Source: WQZF01 sp031556405
GTDB lineage: Bacteria > Pseudomonadota > Gammaproteobacteria > Burkholderiales > Rhodocyclaceae
Assembly: GCA_031556405.1 (NCBI GenBank)
Contig: JAVBTC010000063.1
Location: forward strand, 1 to 20,662
DNA: 20,662 nucleotides
Reading direction: 5' to 3'
Position numbers and translations under genes: made by a program. Under the pieces are notes generated by a model. It was not told the origin of the DNA, did no database searches, and worked only from the letters and a program-made list of their open reading frames with translations. Positions 8,570 through 16,166 of the stretch are shown here, piece by piece (the stretch's first letter is position 1; every line of letters begins with the position of its first letter).

Positions 8570-10786
8570 TTAAGCTACTTTGAAGCCGGCGACCGATCCC
8601 TTGAGTTCGCTCGCCAGATTGGCAAGTTCCCCTACCGCCTCAGCCGTACGTTGCGTGCCGGCGGTGGTTTGCTCTGTAATTTTCAGAATGTCCTGCATCT
8701 TGGTGGCCACACCGGAGGCGGAGCGGGCCTGTTGCTGGGTCGCGGTGGAAATGGTTTCGATGAGGCTGGCGAGGCTGTGCGAAACGTCGCTGATCTCGGC
8801 CAGTGCCTGCCCGGCGGCATCGGATAATTTGGTACCCTCAACCACTCCACGGGTCGATTGCTCCATCGCGGAAACCGCGTCCTGGGTGTCGGTTTGAATC
8901 GTTTTGACGATTGCGGCAATTTGTTTCGTCGCTTCGCCGGAACGTTCCGCCAGACGCTGCACTTCTTCAGCAACGACGGTGAACCCGCGCCCCGCATCAC
9001 CCGCCGAAGCGGCCTGAATCGCGGCATTCAGGGCCAATACGTTGGTCTGTTCGGTAATGTCCGAAATCAGTTCCACGATTTCCCCGATTTCCTGTGAGGA
9101 TTCGCCAAGCCGCTTGATCCGTTTCGACGTTTCCTGAATCTGTTCGCGGATTTCGTTCATGCCTTTGATTGAATCCTGTACCGCCTGGGCACCCTTTTCC
9201 GCCGCGGAAAGCGATTGACGAGCGACCTGGGCGGACTGTTTGGCGTTGCTGGACACCTGGTTCATCGAACGTGCCATGTCCAGTGCCGAGCGGCCGGCAT
9301 CCTGAATTTCATGCGACTGTTTCTCGGCAGCGGCAAGCAGTTCTTCCGAGTTTTGCTGCGCCATTTCCGTGGCCTGCGTGACACGGCCGGCAGCATCGTT
9401 GATCCGTCCGACGAGAATACGCAGTTCCTCAATCGTGTAGTTGATCGAGTCGGCGATCGCGCCCGTAATGTCTTCCGACACCGTGGCGATGACGGTGAGG
9501 TCGCCGTCGGCGAGATCTCCGAGTTCGTTCATCAGGCGCAGAATGGCATCCTGGTTCTGCCGGTTGAGGCGTTCCGTTTCCTTGCGGTTTTGTTCCGATT
9601 CTTCGGTACGGCGCTGAACATCCTTCAGATACGCGCGCAGCATCAGAATGATGACAATGAGGATCAATGCCCCGAGCCCGCCGACGAGGATGGAATTGAA
9701 GGTGGGGTCGCCGAACCCTGCCTGATAGTAGGATGCACCGAGGTCGTCGGCCTGTTTAAGCAGTTGATCGCTCTCCTTGGCGATGCTTCGTCCGTCTTGT
9801 TTTACGTTAACCAGGATAAAAATCGTGTTGTAGATATTGTCGGCGGCAGCTTTTTGTTCCGCGAACAATGCCTTCAGACTTTCCAGAATTCTTCGTGCTT
9901 CAGGTGTCGTCAGAGCGTTGATGTGGAAGGTTTCCTCACCCTTGCCGAAAAGAGCGGCGCGGAGGTCTCCTCCTTTATCCAGTACGGCCAGTGTTTCTCC
10001 GAAAGTGCTGATGTCCTGTTGCAGGATCAGCGAAATGTCGGGACGCATCGTATCGCTGATATATAGGGTGGTGGCATTTTTTGCGATCCGTTGCGTAAGC
10101 ATCGTCATGTTGTAGGTGACGGCGATTTCACGCAGGGACGTGTTCGATTTCTGCTGTTCGGCGATGAGTTGTTCGGTCAATTCGAGAAGCTGTGTATTTT
10201 TGCCGCTGATAGTTGCGGCGTTCTGGCTCAGATTGATCAGGCTTTGTTCATTGGCTCCAAAAGCCTGAGCGTGCTTTTTGACGGTTTCCCACCGATCGTT
10301 CAATTCCTTGATTGTGGGCTGTACGCTGGTGGGAGAGGCGGGGACTTCGGTCGCGCCCAATTGCCCGCCGGCCGCCAAGGTATGTAATATCTCCGAAAAT
10401 TTTTCCGACGTCTGCTTGATCTGGTTGAAGGCTGCGGAATCGCCCAACAAAGCGCGCGATGCATCCCGGGCAAGCTGTTGCGAAAGTACTCTCAGTTCGC
10501 CGGCTGCCGAAATATAAGCGGTATTGTGACTGGCGCTTTGACTGATAAAGAAGAAAACGGCGGACAGCACGACAATGAGAATGGCGATTACGCTTCCCAG
10601 TATCTGGAATTGTTTTTTGATCGGGCGACGATCCAGCCAGCCGAGGCCAAGCAGAGAGGCCAACAAGGAAGATTTCGGTTTGCTCCCCGTATCATCGATG
10701 TCCGCGGTGATGGTTGGCGCAAAGAGCGCCGAAACCGACACGGAATCTTTTTTCTTCGAGGAGGAGGATTTCAGGGTGAACGCCAT
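8570..10786 (-). CDS. pilJ: PilJ: type IV pilus methyl-accepting chemotaxis protein
   Basis: This is the membrane receptor of the Pil-Chp array. The 738 residues show a charged cytoplasmic N-terminus (1-58), a first membrane helix (~59-82), a periplasmic helical PilJ-type sensor (~83-364), a second helix (~365-385), a HAMP-like region (~386-460) and a long coiled-coil signalling domain. The hairpin tip is at ~575-615 (ITEQTNVLALNAAIQAASAG and the following EEVQRLAERS). There is no C-terminal CheR/CheB tethering pentapeptide. The ATG at 10784-10786 has GGAG about 7 bases upstream; another ATG 7 bases further up is out of frame. It lies between pilI (73-base gap) and chpA (21 bases). Known PilJ senses type IV pilin and surface contact; that role is inherited by homology here. 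Confidence 0.95.
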   Translation of the reverse strand: MAFTLKSSSSKKKDSVSVSALFAPTITADIDDTGSKPKSSLLASLLGLGWLDRRPIKKQFQILGSVIAILIVVLSAVFFFISQSASHNTAYISAAGELRVLSQQLARDASRALLGDSAAFNQIKQTSEKFSEILHTLAAGGQLGATEVPASPTSVQPTIKELNDRWETVKKHAQAFGANEQSLINLSQNAATISGKNTQLLELTEQLIAEQQKSNTSLREIAVTYNMTMLTQRIAKNATTLYISDTMRPDISLILQQDISTFGETLAVLDKGGDLRAALFGKGEETFHINALTTPEARRILESLKALFAEQKAAADNIYNTIFILVNVKQDGRSIAKESDQLLKQADDLGASYYQAGFGDPTFNSILVGGLGALILIVIILMLRAYLKDVQRRTEESEQNRKETERLNRQNQDAILRLMNELGDLADGDLTVIATVSEDITGAIADSINYTIEELRILVGRINDAAGRVTQATEMAQQNSEELLAAAEKQSHEIQDAGRSALDMARSMNQVSSNAKQSAQVARQSLSAAEKGAQAVQDSIKGMNEIREQIQETSKRIKRLGESSQEIGEIVELISDITEQTNVLALNAAIQAASAGDAGRGFTVVAEEVQRLAERSGEATKQIAAIVKTIQTDTQDAVSAMEQSTRGVVEGTKLSDAAGQALAEISDVSHSLASLIETISTATQQQARSASGVATKMQDILKITEQTTAGTQRTAEAVGELANLASELKGSVAGFKVA

Positions 10787-10859
10787 GGTGCATCTCCAGT
10801 CAGGCGGACTATATGAGTTGAATGAAAGAATTCAGGTCGGAGATCATGCTTTTTCCGGT

Positions 10860-11375
10860 TCAAGCACTGATTTCCATGAATGCGGGATCTGCAAAAAGTT
10901 GGGCCACGTCGAGTTTTTTCCACTGCAGTCCTTCTTCGTCGACAAAACTCTGCTTTCCCCAGGCGGGGGCATGTTCGTCGTCGGGGAGTTGCTTGAAAAC
11001 GTCGACTTTTTTCAGCCCCAGAATTCTGGAAACGAGTAAAGCAGCATTGCTTGCGTGGCGGGTGCCGATCAGAAGCAGCCGGGAAGTGGAACTGAGAACA
11101 GTGTTTTCTTTTCCCTGAAAAGCGGAAAAATCCGTTACCGCATATAGATTGCCGCGAATATTGACAATGCCGACGAACCAGGGCTGCGTCAGAGGCACTG
11201 TTGACAAGGAAGGAAGAGGAACGACCTCACCGGAGTCCGAAAGGTCGATCAACCAGTGGGTGTTGCCTGCCTGCACGCCAAGCAGAGCGGCGACTCTCTC
11301 ACCCTCGGCCGCGCTGGCGAGATGGGCGGAGAGGCGTTCCTGAAACTCCCGTAGATTTAGTTTTTTGCGCGCCAT
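10860..11375 (-). CDS. pilI: PilI: CheW-like adaptor of the Pil-Chp system
   Basis: This 171-residue CheW-domain protein couples the PilJ receptor to the ChpA kinase. The CheW core is visible in GVQAGNTHWLIDLSDSGEV (33-51), then VPLTQPWFVGIVNIRG (60-75) with the following LYAVTDFSAF strand, and LLLIGTRH..AALLVSRILG (100-120). The chosen ATG (11373-11375) begins MARKKLNLREFQ and lies 16 bases after the pilH stop. The reading frame stays open further up, overlapping pilH, but that extension is not family-like. No clear Shine-Dalgarno precedes the ATG, so coupling to pilH is likely. Cytoplasmic. Confidence 0.92.
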   Translation of the reverse strand: MARKKLNLREFQERLSAHLASAAEGERVAALLGVQAGNTHWLIDLSDSGEVVPLPSLSTVPLTQPWFVGIVNIRGNLYAVTDFSAFQGKENTVLSSTSRLLLIGTRHASNAALLVSRILGLKKVDVFKQLPDDEHAPAWGKQSFVDEEGLQWKKLDVAQLFADPAFMEISA

Positions 11376-11391
11376 GTAAAAAGTGTCGTCT

Positions 11392-11754
11392 TCAAAGTGC
11401 GGCGATTTTGGCCAGCAATTCGGCACCGTTGACCGGTTTCACCAGGTAGTCCTGCGCTCCCTGACGCAAACCCCAGATTTTGTCCGTTTCCTGACCTTTG
11501 GAAGTTAAAAAGATAATGGGAATATTTTTTGTGCGTTCATCCCGGGTCAAGGTACGAGTTGCCTGGTAGCCGTTCAGACCGGGCATGACGACATCCATCA
11601 GAACCAGATCGGGAAGCTCCTCTTTGGCCTTCGCAATTCCCTCTTCCCCATTTTGCGCCACGATGACTTCATATCCGGATTTGGTCAGAAGTTCGACCAT
11701 GAAATACCGTTCCGTGGGGGAATCATCCACGACGAGAATCTTTTTGATGAGCAT
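11392..11754 (-). CDS. pilH: PilH: single-domain response regulator
   Basis: This is a CheY-like receiver of 120 residues with no output domain. Phosphorylation-site residues are all present: acidic pair Asp10-Asp11 (LVVDDSPT), phospho-acceptor Asp54 (LVLMDVVMPG), Thr84 (IFLTSKG) and Lys106 (YLVKPVN). In Pseudomonas PilH is proposed to act in pilus retraction or as a phosphate sink for ChpA. The ATG is preceded by GGAG about 10 bases upstream. It follows pilG after 68 bases that contain a hairpin and precedes pilI by 16 bases. Confidence 0.94.
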   Translation of the reverse strand: MLIKKILVVDDSPTERYFMVELLTKSGYEVIVAQNGEEGIAKAKEELPDLVLMDVVMPGLNGYQATRTLTRDERTKNIPIIFLTSKGQETDKIWGLRQGAQDYLVKPVNGAELLAKIAAL

Positions 11755-11777
11755 GTGCTGATTACTCCAATTTGCTA

Positions 11778-11807
11778 ATGCGTGACCGCATTCAGGTGCC
11801 GACGCAT
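11778..11807. other. Inverted repeat between pilG and pilH
   Basis: ATGCGT (11778-11783) and ACGCAT (11802-11807) can pair, with further ACC/GGT pairing inside. It sits in the only sizeable gap in the front half of the operon. It may be an RNA processing or attenuation point that sets PilG versus PilH levels, but the stem is short and this is inference. Confidence 0.3.
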
Positions 11808-11822
11808 ACCGAAAGATATGCT

Positions 11823-12209
11823 TTATGGTACGAAGGCCGCCACCGTTTGTAGCAGACTGTCTTTGGTAAATGGTTTGGTCAGGTATTGATCTGAACCGAC
11901 CATGCGTCCCCGCGCTCTGTCGAAAAGTCCATCTTTCGAGGAAAGCATTATGACAGGAGTGTTTCGGAAGCGTGGATTTTTCTTGATCAGGGCGCAGGTC
12001 TGATAGCCATCAAGGCGTGGCATCATGATGTCGCAGAAAATAACGTCTGGCTGATGGTCGGCGATTTTCGCCAACGCATCGAAACCATCTCCGGCAAGCA
12101 AAACTTGGCAACCGGCCTGTACCAGGAAAATTTCGGCACTACGACGGATGGTGTTACTGTCGTCGATCACCATCACTTTGATGTCTTTTAAATTGGCCGC
12201 ATCAGCCAC
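11823..12209 (-). CDS. pilG: PilG: single-domain response regulator
   Basis: This is a CheY-like receiver and the first gene of the Pil-Chp operon. It is close to Pseudomonas PilG: VMVIDDSNTIRRSAE at the start, phospho-Asp in IFCDIMMPRLDGYQTCALIK, then VIMLSSKDGLFDRARGR and SDQYLTKPF (conserved Lys). In Pseudomonas PilG promotes pilus extension and activates the adenylate cyclase CyaB through FimV/FimL. Start choice: a GTG at 12207-12209 is preceded by a strong GGAGG five bases upstream and gives 128 residues, close to the family length. An ATG at 12243-12245 (MERGKTELVEG...) would add 12 residues but has no Shine-Dalgarno. The frame is open further still, without family similarity. Confidence 0.93.
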   Translation of the reverse strand: MADAANLKDIKVMVIDDSNTIRRSAEIFLVQAGCQVLLAGDGFDALAKIADHQPDVIFCDIMMPRLDGYQTCALIKKNPRFRNTPVIMLSSKDGLFDRARGRMVGSDQYLTKPFTKDSLLQTVAAFVP

Positions 12210-12214
12210 CTTGC

Positions 12215-12219
12215 CCTCC
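12215..12219 (-). promoter_or_regulatory. Ribosome binding site deciding the pilG start
   Basis: GGAGG on the minus strand, five bases before a GTG codon (12207-12209). It is the best Shine-Dalgarno match near the 5' end of pilG and favours the GTG over the upstream ATG at 12243-12245. Confidence 0.55.
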
Positions 12220-12304
12220 ACAAGTTCTGTTTTGCCACGTTCCATGTCGATGAATCGACGACGGTCCGTCGATCTGTGACAGTAACGGCGCGGCAACGTA
12301 CGAT

Positions 12305-12317
12305 ATATGACTCATAT
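12305..12317. promoter_or_regulatory. Palindrome in the rubredoxin-pilG gap (possible operator)
   Basis: ATATGA-C-TCATAT is a perfect 6+1+6 palindrome roughly 60-100 bases upstream of the pilG start, depending on start choice. A -10-like TATAGT on the minus strand lies just upstream of it (about 12320-12330), but no good -35 is present at the right distance. Possible regulator site for the Pil-Chp operon; inference only. Confidence 0.3.
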
Positions 12318-12346
12318 GCACTATACCGGAATTGACATACGATTCG

Positions 12347-12544
12347 CTAGATTTCAATCAGCTCGAAATCCTCCTTGCGGGAGCCGCATTCCGGGCAGAC
12401 CCAATTCACCGGAACATCTTTCCATCGCGTGCCGGGACTGATACCTTTTTCGGGGCATCCGGCAGCCTCGTCATATACCCAGCCACAAACCAGGCACATC
12501 CAAGTCCTATAGGCAATTTCGACAGTTTCGCTCGAAGAGTTCAT
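12347..12544 (-). CDS. Rubredoxin
   Basis: This 65-residue electron carrier has one iron bound by four cysteines: Cys17 and Cys20 in MCLVCGWVYDE, Cys50 and Cys53 in VCPECGSRKEDF. The central PGTRW and the C-terminal DFELIEI are typical. It is full length apart from a ~12-residue N-terminal extension before the fold. It points the same way as pilG and lies about 140 bases upstream of it, and is divergent from thiD. A rubredoxin beside pilG is a recurring betaproteobacterial arrangement, but no functional link to the pilus is known. Its partner oxidoreductase is not in this window. AGAGAG lies directly against the ATG, so the ribosome-binding site is poorly placed. Confidence 0.95.
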   Translation of the reverse strand: MNSSSETVEIAYRTWMCLVCGWVYDEAAGCPEKGISPGTRWKDVPVNWVCPECGSRKEDFELIEI

Positions 12545-12655
12545 CTCTCTGTGAAAATTTCATCTGGAATGAAGAATTCTAAATGAAGCTCTTTGATTTG
12601 TACCAGAAATACGCTTCGGAGTGCGTGCTAAATTACCTGTTATGCAAAAAATGAC

Positions 12656-13501
12656 ATGGATTCTTTATTTGAATATTCCGACCGTTCGCCTTATCCGGTA
12701 GTTTTGAGTTTTGCCGCCTGCGATCCTTCCTGCGGTGCGGGGATATGCGCCGATGTCATGACCTTGTCGGCTTTGCGTTGTTATCCGTTGACGGTTTTGA
12801 CTGGAATCACTGCCCAGGATACCTCCGGAGTATGCGCGATACACCCTGTCGACGCGGCGTTGGTTGTGGCGCAGGCGCGGACGTTGCTTGCGGATATTCC
12901 GGTGTCGGCATTCAAGATTGGGGTGGTTGGTAGCCGCGCCAATATCGAGGCGATTGCTGCGATCGTTGCCGACTATCCAGAATTGCCTTTGGTGCTTGAT
13001 CCGATCCTTGCCTCCGGGCGTGGCGATAAGCTGGCCGATAGCGATATGAGCGCCGCCTTGTCCGAGTGTTTGTTTCCTTATGCCACTCTTTTGACTCCCA
13101 ATAGCATTGAGGCGCGGCGTCTTAGTGCGAGAGAAGGCGAGGATATTCCGCTTGCGGTATGTGCAGAACGGTTGCTTGCCCGCGGAGGTAAGTACGTTTT
13201 GATTACGGGGGCTCATGAGGAACCGGAAGATTCGGCACATGTGGTAAACCGGCTTTACGGACACGAAGGATTGATGCGTTGCGATGAATGGCCGCGTCTT
13301 CCGGGGAGTTTTCACGGGTCGGGATGTACGCTCGCCAGTGCGGCGGCGGCTGGCCTGGCATTGGGCAAAAATATGATGGACGCGGTTGCGGACGCCCAGG
13401 AGTACACATGGCGAACGCTGAGAGCGGGATTTTTCCCAGGAAAAGGGCAGGGAATACCCGACCGGTTCTTCGGGATGCGGCAAGAGAATGCGGATTCATG
13501 A
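12656..13501 (+). CDS. thiD: Hydroxymethylpyrimidine/phosphomethylpyrimidine kinase
   Basis: This ribokinase-type kinase phosphorylates HMP and HMP-P to HMP-PP for thiamine synthesis. Signatures are the N-terminal SFAACDPSCGAGICADV (18-34), GITAQDTSGV (50-59), the acidic VLDPILASGRGD (113-124), LLTPNSIEA (145-153), VLITGAHEE, and the anion-hole/catalytic SFHGSGCTLASA with Cys224. At 281 residues it is normal length. Two positions usually Gly and Gln in the DPSGGAGIQAD substrate loop are both Cys here (Cys26, Cys31). It is the first gene of thiD-thiE-hemL and ends 30 bases before the chosen thiE start. No TPP riboswitch is visible in the ~110 bases upstream shared with the divergent rubredoxin gene. 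Confidence 0.94.
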   Translation: MDSLFEYSDRSPYPVVLSFAACDPSCGAGICADVMTLSALRCYPLTVLTGITAQDTSGVCAIHPVDAALVVAQARTLLADIPVSAFKIGVVGSRANIEAIAAIVADYPELPLVLDPILASGRGDKLADSDMSAALSECLFPYATLLTPNSIEARRLSAREGEDIPLAVCAERLLARGGKYVLITGAHEEPEDSAHVVNRLYGHEGLMRCDEWPRLPGSFHGSGCTLASAAAAGLALGKNMMDAVADAQEYTWRTLRAGFFPGKGQGIPDRFFGMRQENADS

Positions 13502-13531
13502 AATATGAAATCGGATGATGTGAGGTGCGGC

Positions 13532-14167
13532 ATGCTGCGCGGGCTATATGCAATCACTCCGCAGTTGAACGACGAAACCGTGTTGTTGGCGCTGGTTGAG
13601 AAAGTTCTGGCCGGTGGCGTCCAGTTGCTTCAGTACCGCGATAAAAGCGCGCGTACGCCCCAACAACGCGAGATACTGGCGGTACAACTTCTACAACTTT
13701 GCCGGAATTATGGTGCCCGTCTAGTGATCAATGACGACCTCGCGCTTGCGCTGGCGGTAAACGCGGATGGTGTGCATCTGGGGGGCGATGACGGCGATCT
13801 GGCTGTTGCTCGTCGTGCGTTGGGTGCGGGTAAACTGTTGGGCGCAACTTGCCATGCCGCTCTGGAGCGTGCATGCATGGCAATGATGCAGGGGGTGGAT
13901 TATGTGGCGTTCGGGGCCTTTTTCCGGTCGCCGACAAAACCGTCGGCGGAATTGGCCCCGCTGGATGTGTTGTCCCGCTTTCGTGACGATTGCACCGGTT
14001 ACGCCGGACCCACGCCGGCAATTTGTGCTATTGGCGGGATCGTGCTGGAGAACGCGCCGGATCTTTTGCAGGCGGGAGCTTCGCTGCTGGCGGTTTCCAG
14101 CGATCTTTTCATGGCGGCACGTCCGGAAGCACGCGCCGCCGCCTATCAATCGCTATTCAATCAATAA
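13532..14167 (+). CDS. thiE: Thiamine-phosphate synthase
   Basis: This TIM-barrel enzyme couples HMP-PP to thiazole phosphate, giving thiamine monophosphate. Motifs in order: QYRDKS (34-39), VINDD (65-69), GVHLGGDD (80-87), LGATCH (103-108), the SPTK loop (133-136) and AIGGI (166-170). The 211-residue length is normal. The ATG at 13532 was chosen because GAGG lies about 7 bases upstream and MLRGLYAITPQ matches the family start; an in-frame ATG at 13505 would add nine residues (MKSDDVRCG) without a ribosome-binding site. hemL begins 9 bases after the stop, so the three genes form an operon. ThiD supplies its substrate; genes for the thiazole half are not in the window. Confidence 0.94.
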   Translation: MLRGLYAITPQLNDETVLLALVEKVLAGGVQLLQYRDKSARTPQQREILAVQLLQLCRNYGARLVINDDLALALAVNADGVHLGGDDGDLAVARRALGAGKLLGATCHAALERACMAMMQGVDYVAFGAFFRSPTKPSAELAPLDVLSRFRDDCTGYAGPTPAICAIGGIVLENAPDLLQAGASLLAVSSDLFMAARPEARAAAYQSLFNQ

Positions 14168-14176
14168 GGAGTCCGA

Positions 14177-15457
14177 ATGGCATCCCGTAATCAAGAACTG
14201 TTTGACGCCGCCCAACGTTACATTCCAGGTGGGGTCAATTCTCCCGTTCGTGCTTTTCGTTCTGTCGGCGGTGTTCCTCCTTTTTTGCGCGAAGGGCGTG
14301 GAGCGTACGTTTGGGACGAGGACGGGAAGCGTTATACCGATTATGTCGGTTCCTGGGGGCCGCTGATTCTCGGGCATGCACACCCTGACGTAATACGCGC
14401 AGTGCAGGATACCGCGGCGCGCGGGCTGTCTTTCGGCGCGCCGACAGCGCTCGAAGTGGAAATGGCCGAACGGTTGTGCGCGCTGTTGCCGGGGATGGAA
14501 ATGGTGCGTCTGGTTTCTTCCGGAACCGAGGCGACGATGAGCGCGATCCGCTTGGCGCGCGGCGCCACGGGGCGCGATCTCTTGATCAAATTCGAAGGCT
14601 GCTATCACGGACATTCCGATAGTCTGCTGGTGAAGGCGGGTTCCGGGTTATTGACCTTCGGTAATCCTTCTTCGGGCGGGGTTCCCGACGATCTGGCGCG
14701 ACATACGCTGGTACTCGACTATAACAATGTAGAGGGACTCGAACGGGCGTTTGCCGAACATGCGGAGCGTATTGCCGCGCTGATCATCGAGCCTGTGGCG
14801 GGGAACATGAATCTCATCGCGCCAAAACGTGAATTTCTACAGGCTGCGCGCGACTTGTGTACCCGGTACGGCACTGTTCTGATTTTTGACGAGGTAATGA
14901 CGGGATTTAGAGTCGGCCCACGTGGTGCTCAAGGGCTTTTTGGAATCAAACCGGATTTGACCACTCTGGGCAAGGTTATCGGAGGGGGAATGCCGGTGGC
15001 GGCATTCGGCGGACGGCGCGATTTGATGGAACATGTTGCCCCTCTGGGGGCGGTATATCAGGCAGGCACGCTTTCGGGGAATCCGGTTGCGGTGGCTGCC
15101 GGACTGGCGACGCTCGATGGAATTCTGGTGCCGGGGTTTTACGATGTGTTGGAAGAACGAACCCGGCAGCTTGTGGACGGTCTCAACGACAGCGCCAGAC
15201 GGCATGGAATTGCGTTTGCAGCACAAAATGTAGGGGGGATGTTCGGTCTGTATTTCGCCGAACGATGTCCGACGAATTATGCCGAAGTGATGCTGTGTGA
15301 CAAAGAAGCGTTTAATCGTTTCTTTCATGCGATGTTGGAGGCTGGCCATTACTTTGCGCCTTCTGCATTCGAAGCAGGGTTCGTTTCGGCGGCGCATGAA
15401 GAAGCGGATATCGCAGCGACACTGGCGGCGGCAGATGTGTATTTTTCTCGGCTTTGA
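14177..15457 (+). CDS. hemL: Glutamate-1-semialdehyde 2,1-aminomutase
   Basis: This PLP enzyme of the C5 tetrapyrrole pathway converts glutamate-1-semialdehyde to 5-aminolevulinate in the cytoplasm. Clear family blocks: YIPGGVNSPVRAFRSVGG near the start, SSGTEATMSAIRLARG, KFEGCYHGHSD, LIIEPVAGNMN, LIFDEVMTGFRV, and the PLP-lysine segment LGKVIGGGMPVAAFGG with Lys266. The length of 426 residues is normal. GGAG lies five bases before the ATG. It is the last gene of thiD-thiE-hemL; a short AT-rich inverted repeat follows. HemL next to thiE and a pil cluster is typical betaproteobacterial context. Confidence 0.97.
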   Translation: MASRNQELFDAAQRYIPGGVNSPVRAFRSVGGVPPFLREGRGAYVWDEDGKRYTDYVGSWGPLILGHAHPDVIRAVQDTAARGLSFGAPTALEVEMAERLCALLPGMEMVRLVSSGTEATMSAIRLARGATGRDLLIKFEGCYHGHSDSLLVKAGSGLLTFGNPSSGGVPDDLARHTLVLDYNNVEGLERAFAEHAERIAALIIEPVAGNMNLIAPKREFLQAARDLCTRYGTVLIFDEVMTGFRVGPRGAQGLFGIKPDLTTLGKVIGGGMPVAAFGGRRDLMEHVAPLGAVYQAGTLSGNPVAVAAGLATLDGILVPGFYDVLEERTRQLVDGLNDSARRHGIAFAAQNVGGMFGLYFAERCPTNYAEVMLCDKEAFNRFFHAMLEAGHYFAPSAFEAGFVSAAHEEADIAATLAAADVYFSRL

Positions 15458-15464
15458 TCGATAT

Positions 15465-15492
15465 GATAAATTCCAGTGCGGAATAATTTATC
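15465..15492. other. AT-rich inverted repeat after hemL
   Basis: GATAAATT (15465-15472) and AATTTATC (15485-15492) form a perfect 8-bp inverted repeat with a 12-base spacer, 8 bases past the hemL stop and about 60 bases before the lipoprotein gene. The stem is weak for a terminator; it may equally be an operator for the downstream gene. Confidence 0.3.
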
Positions 15493-15552
15493 CTCCATTG
15501 CGGCTACATGTATGAAAACATATTTAATTATTTTTGGAAAGGACGGTCATAA

Positions 15553-15987
15553 ATGAAACTGATACGTACGTTTTTACCGTTGCTCTTGACGATATTTTTC
15601 CTGAGCGCCTGTGCCAGCCAAGGGGTCGAACCGGGAGAACGTGAGGTGCGATATGGAACGATTACCCGGATCGAACCGGTTCAACTGCAAGACCGCGAGC
15701 TGGGATTGGGTGCAATAATCGGCGGCGTCGCCGGCGGTGTGCTTGGACACCAGATTGGCAATGGCACTGGACGGGATGTGGCAACGGTTGCCGGTGTTTT
15801 GGGAGGCGCTTTCGTTGGTCATCAAATACAGAAAAACAACGAAACACGGCCCGGACAGCATGTGATTGTTCGTCTCAACAATGGCGTTGCGGTGGGAATC
15901 ACGCAGCCTGTGGATCCTGATCTACGTGTGGGCGACGCGGTGCGGATCGATGGCAGCGGCAGCGATGCTCGCGTGGTCCGCCGGTAA
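15553..15987 (+). CDS. Glycine-zipper 2TM-domain outer-membrane lipoprotein (SlyB/PcpY-like)
   Basis: The first 20 residues are a lipoprotein signal: Lys/Arg, a Leu/Phe-rich core, and lipobox LSAC with Cys20. Ala at +2 predicts sorting to the outer membrane. Residues ~51-92 form a glycine zipper (GLGAIIGGVAGGVLGHQIG, then VATVAGVLGGAFVGHQIQ), the hallmark of the SlyB/OsmB-like 2TM glycine-zipper family. The C-terminal ~45 residues (VIVRLNNGVAVGITQP, LRVGDAVRIDG) form a small beta-rich domain usual in these proteins. The family stabilises the envelope; a specific role here is unknown. AAAGGA lies about 8 bases before the ATG. The gene has its own AT-rich upstream region and a hairpin after its stop, so it may be monocistronic. 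Confidence 0.88.
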   Translation: MKLIRTFLPLLLTIFFLSACASQGVEPGEREVRYGTITRIEPVQLQDRELGLGAIIGGVAGGVLGHQIGNGTGRDVATVAGVLGGAFVGHQIQKNNETRPGQHVIVRLNNGVAVGITQPVDPDLRVGDAVRIDGSGSDARVVRR

Positions 15988-16021
15988 GCCGATAGAAATA
16001 TAGTTTGCGGTGCTGATTTAA

Positions 16022-16056
16022 CATCCTTTTCCCCGCATTGGCGGGGGAAAAGGATG
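16022..16056 (+). terminator. Hairpin between convergent genes (likely bidirectional terminator)
   Basis: CATCCTTTTCCCCGC (16022-16036) pairs with GCGGGGGAAAAGGATG (16041-16056) over a 4-base loop, with one bulged G. It lies 34 bases past the lipoprotein gene and 110 bases past the stop of the convergent minus-strand gene. There is no long U-tract outside the stem on either strand, so efficiency is uncertain. Confidence 0.6.
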
Positions 16057-16092
16057 GTAGAGGATGGTTCTTCGTGATGAGCCGTATCGGAA

Positions 16093-16107
16093 AATGTCCA
16101 GGACATT
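16093..16107. other. 15-bp palindrome between convergent genes
   Basis: AATGTCC-A-GGACATT is a perfect 7+1+7 palindrome located 59 bases past the stop of the minus-strand gene. It is too short for a terminator stem by itself and resembles a dimeric protein site or recombination site; no known consensus was recognised. Confidence 0.35.
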
Positions 16108-16166
16108 CGAGAACCTTGTACCCGCTGCATACAAATCCTGAGATTCCATGCCGATAGTCAAGATAA

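Noticed and set aside
12545..12655. TPP riboswitch before thiD
   Set aside because: No CUGAGA/thi-box-like sequence or room for the full aptamer in the 110 bases shared with the rubredoxin promoter.
12665..13483. 272-codon minus-strand frame opposite thiD
   Set aside because: ThiD is full length with catalytic motifs; the antisense frame is Arg/His/Gln-rich with no family similarity.
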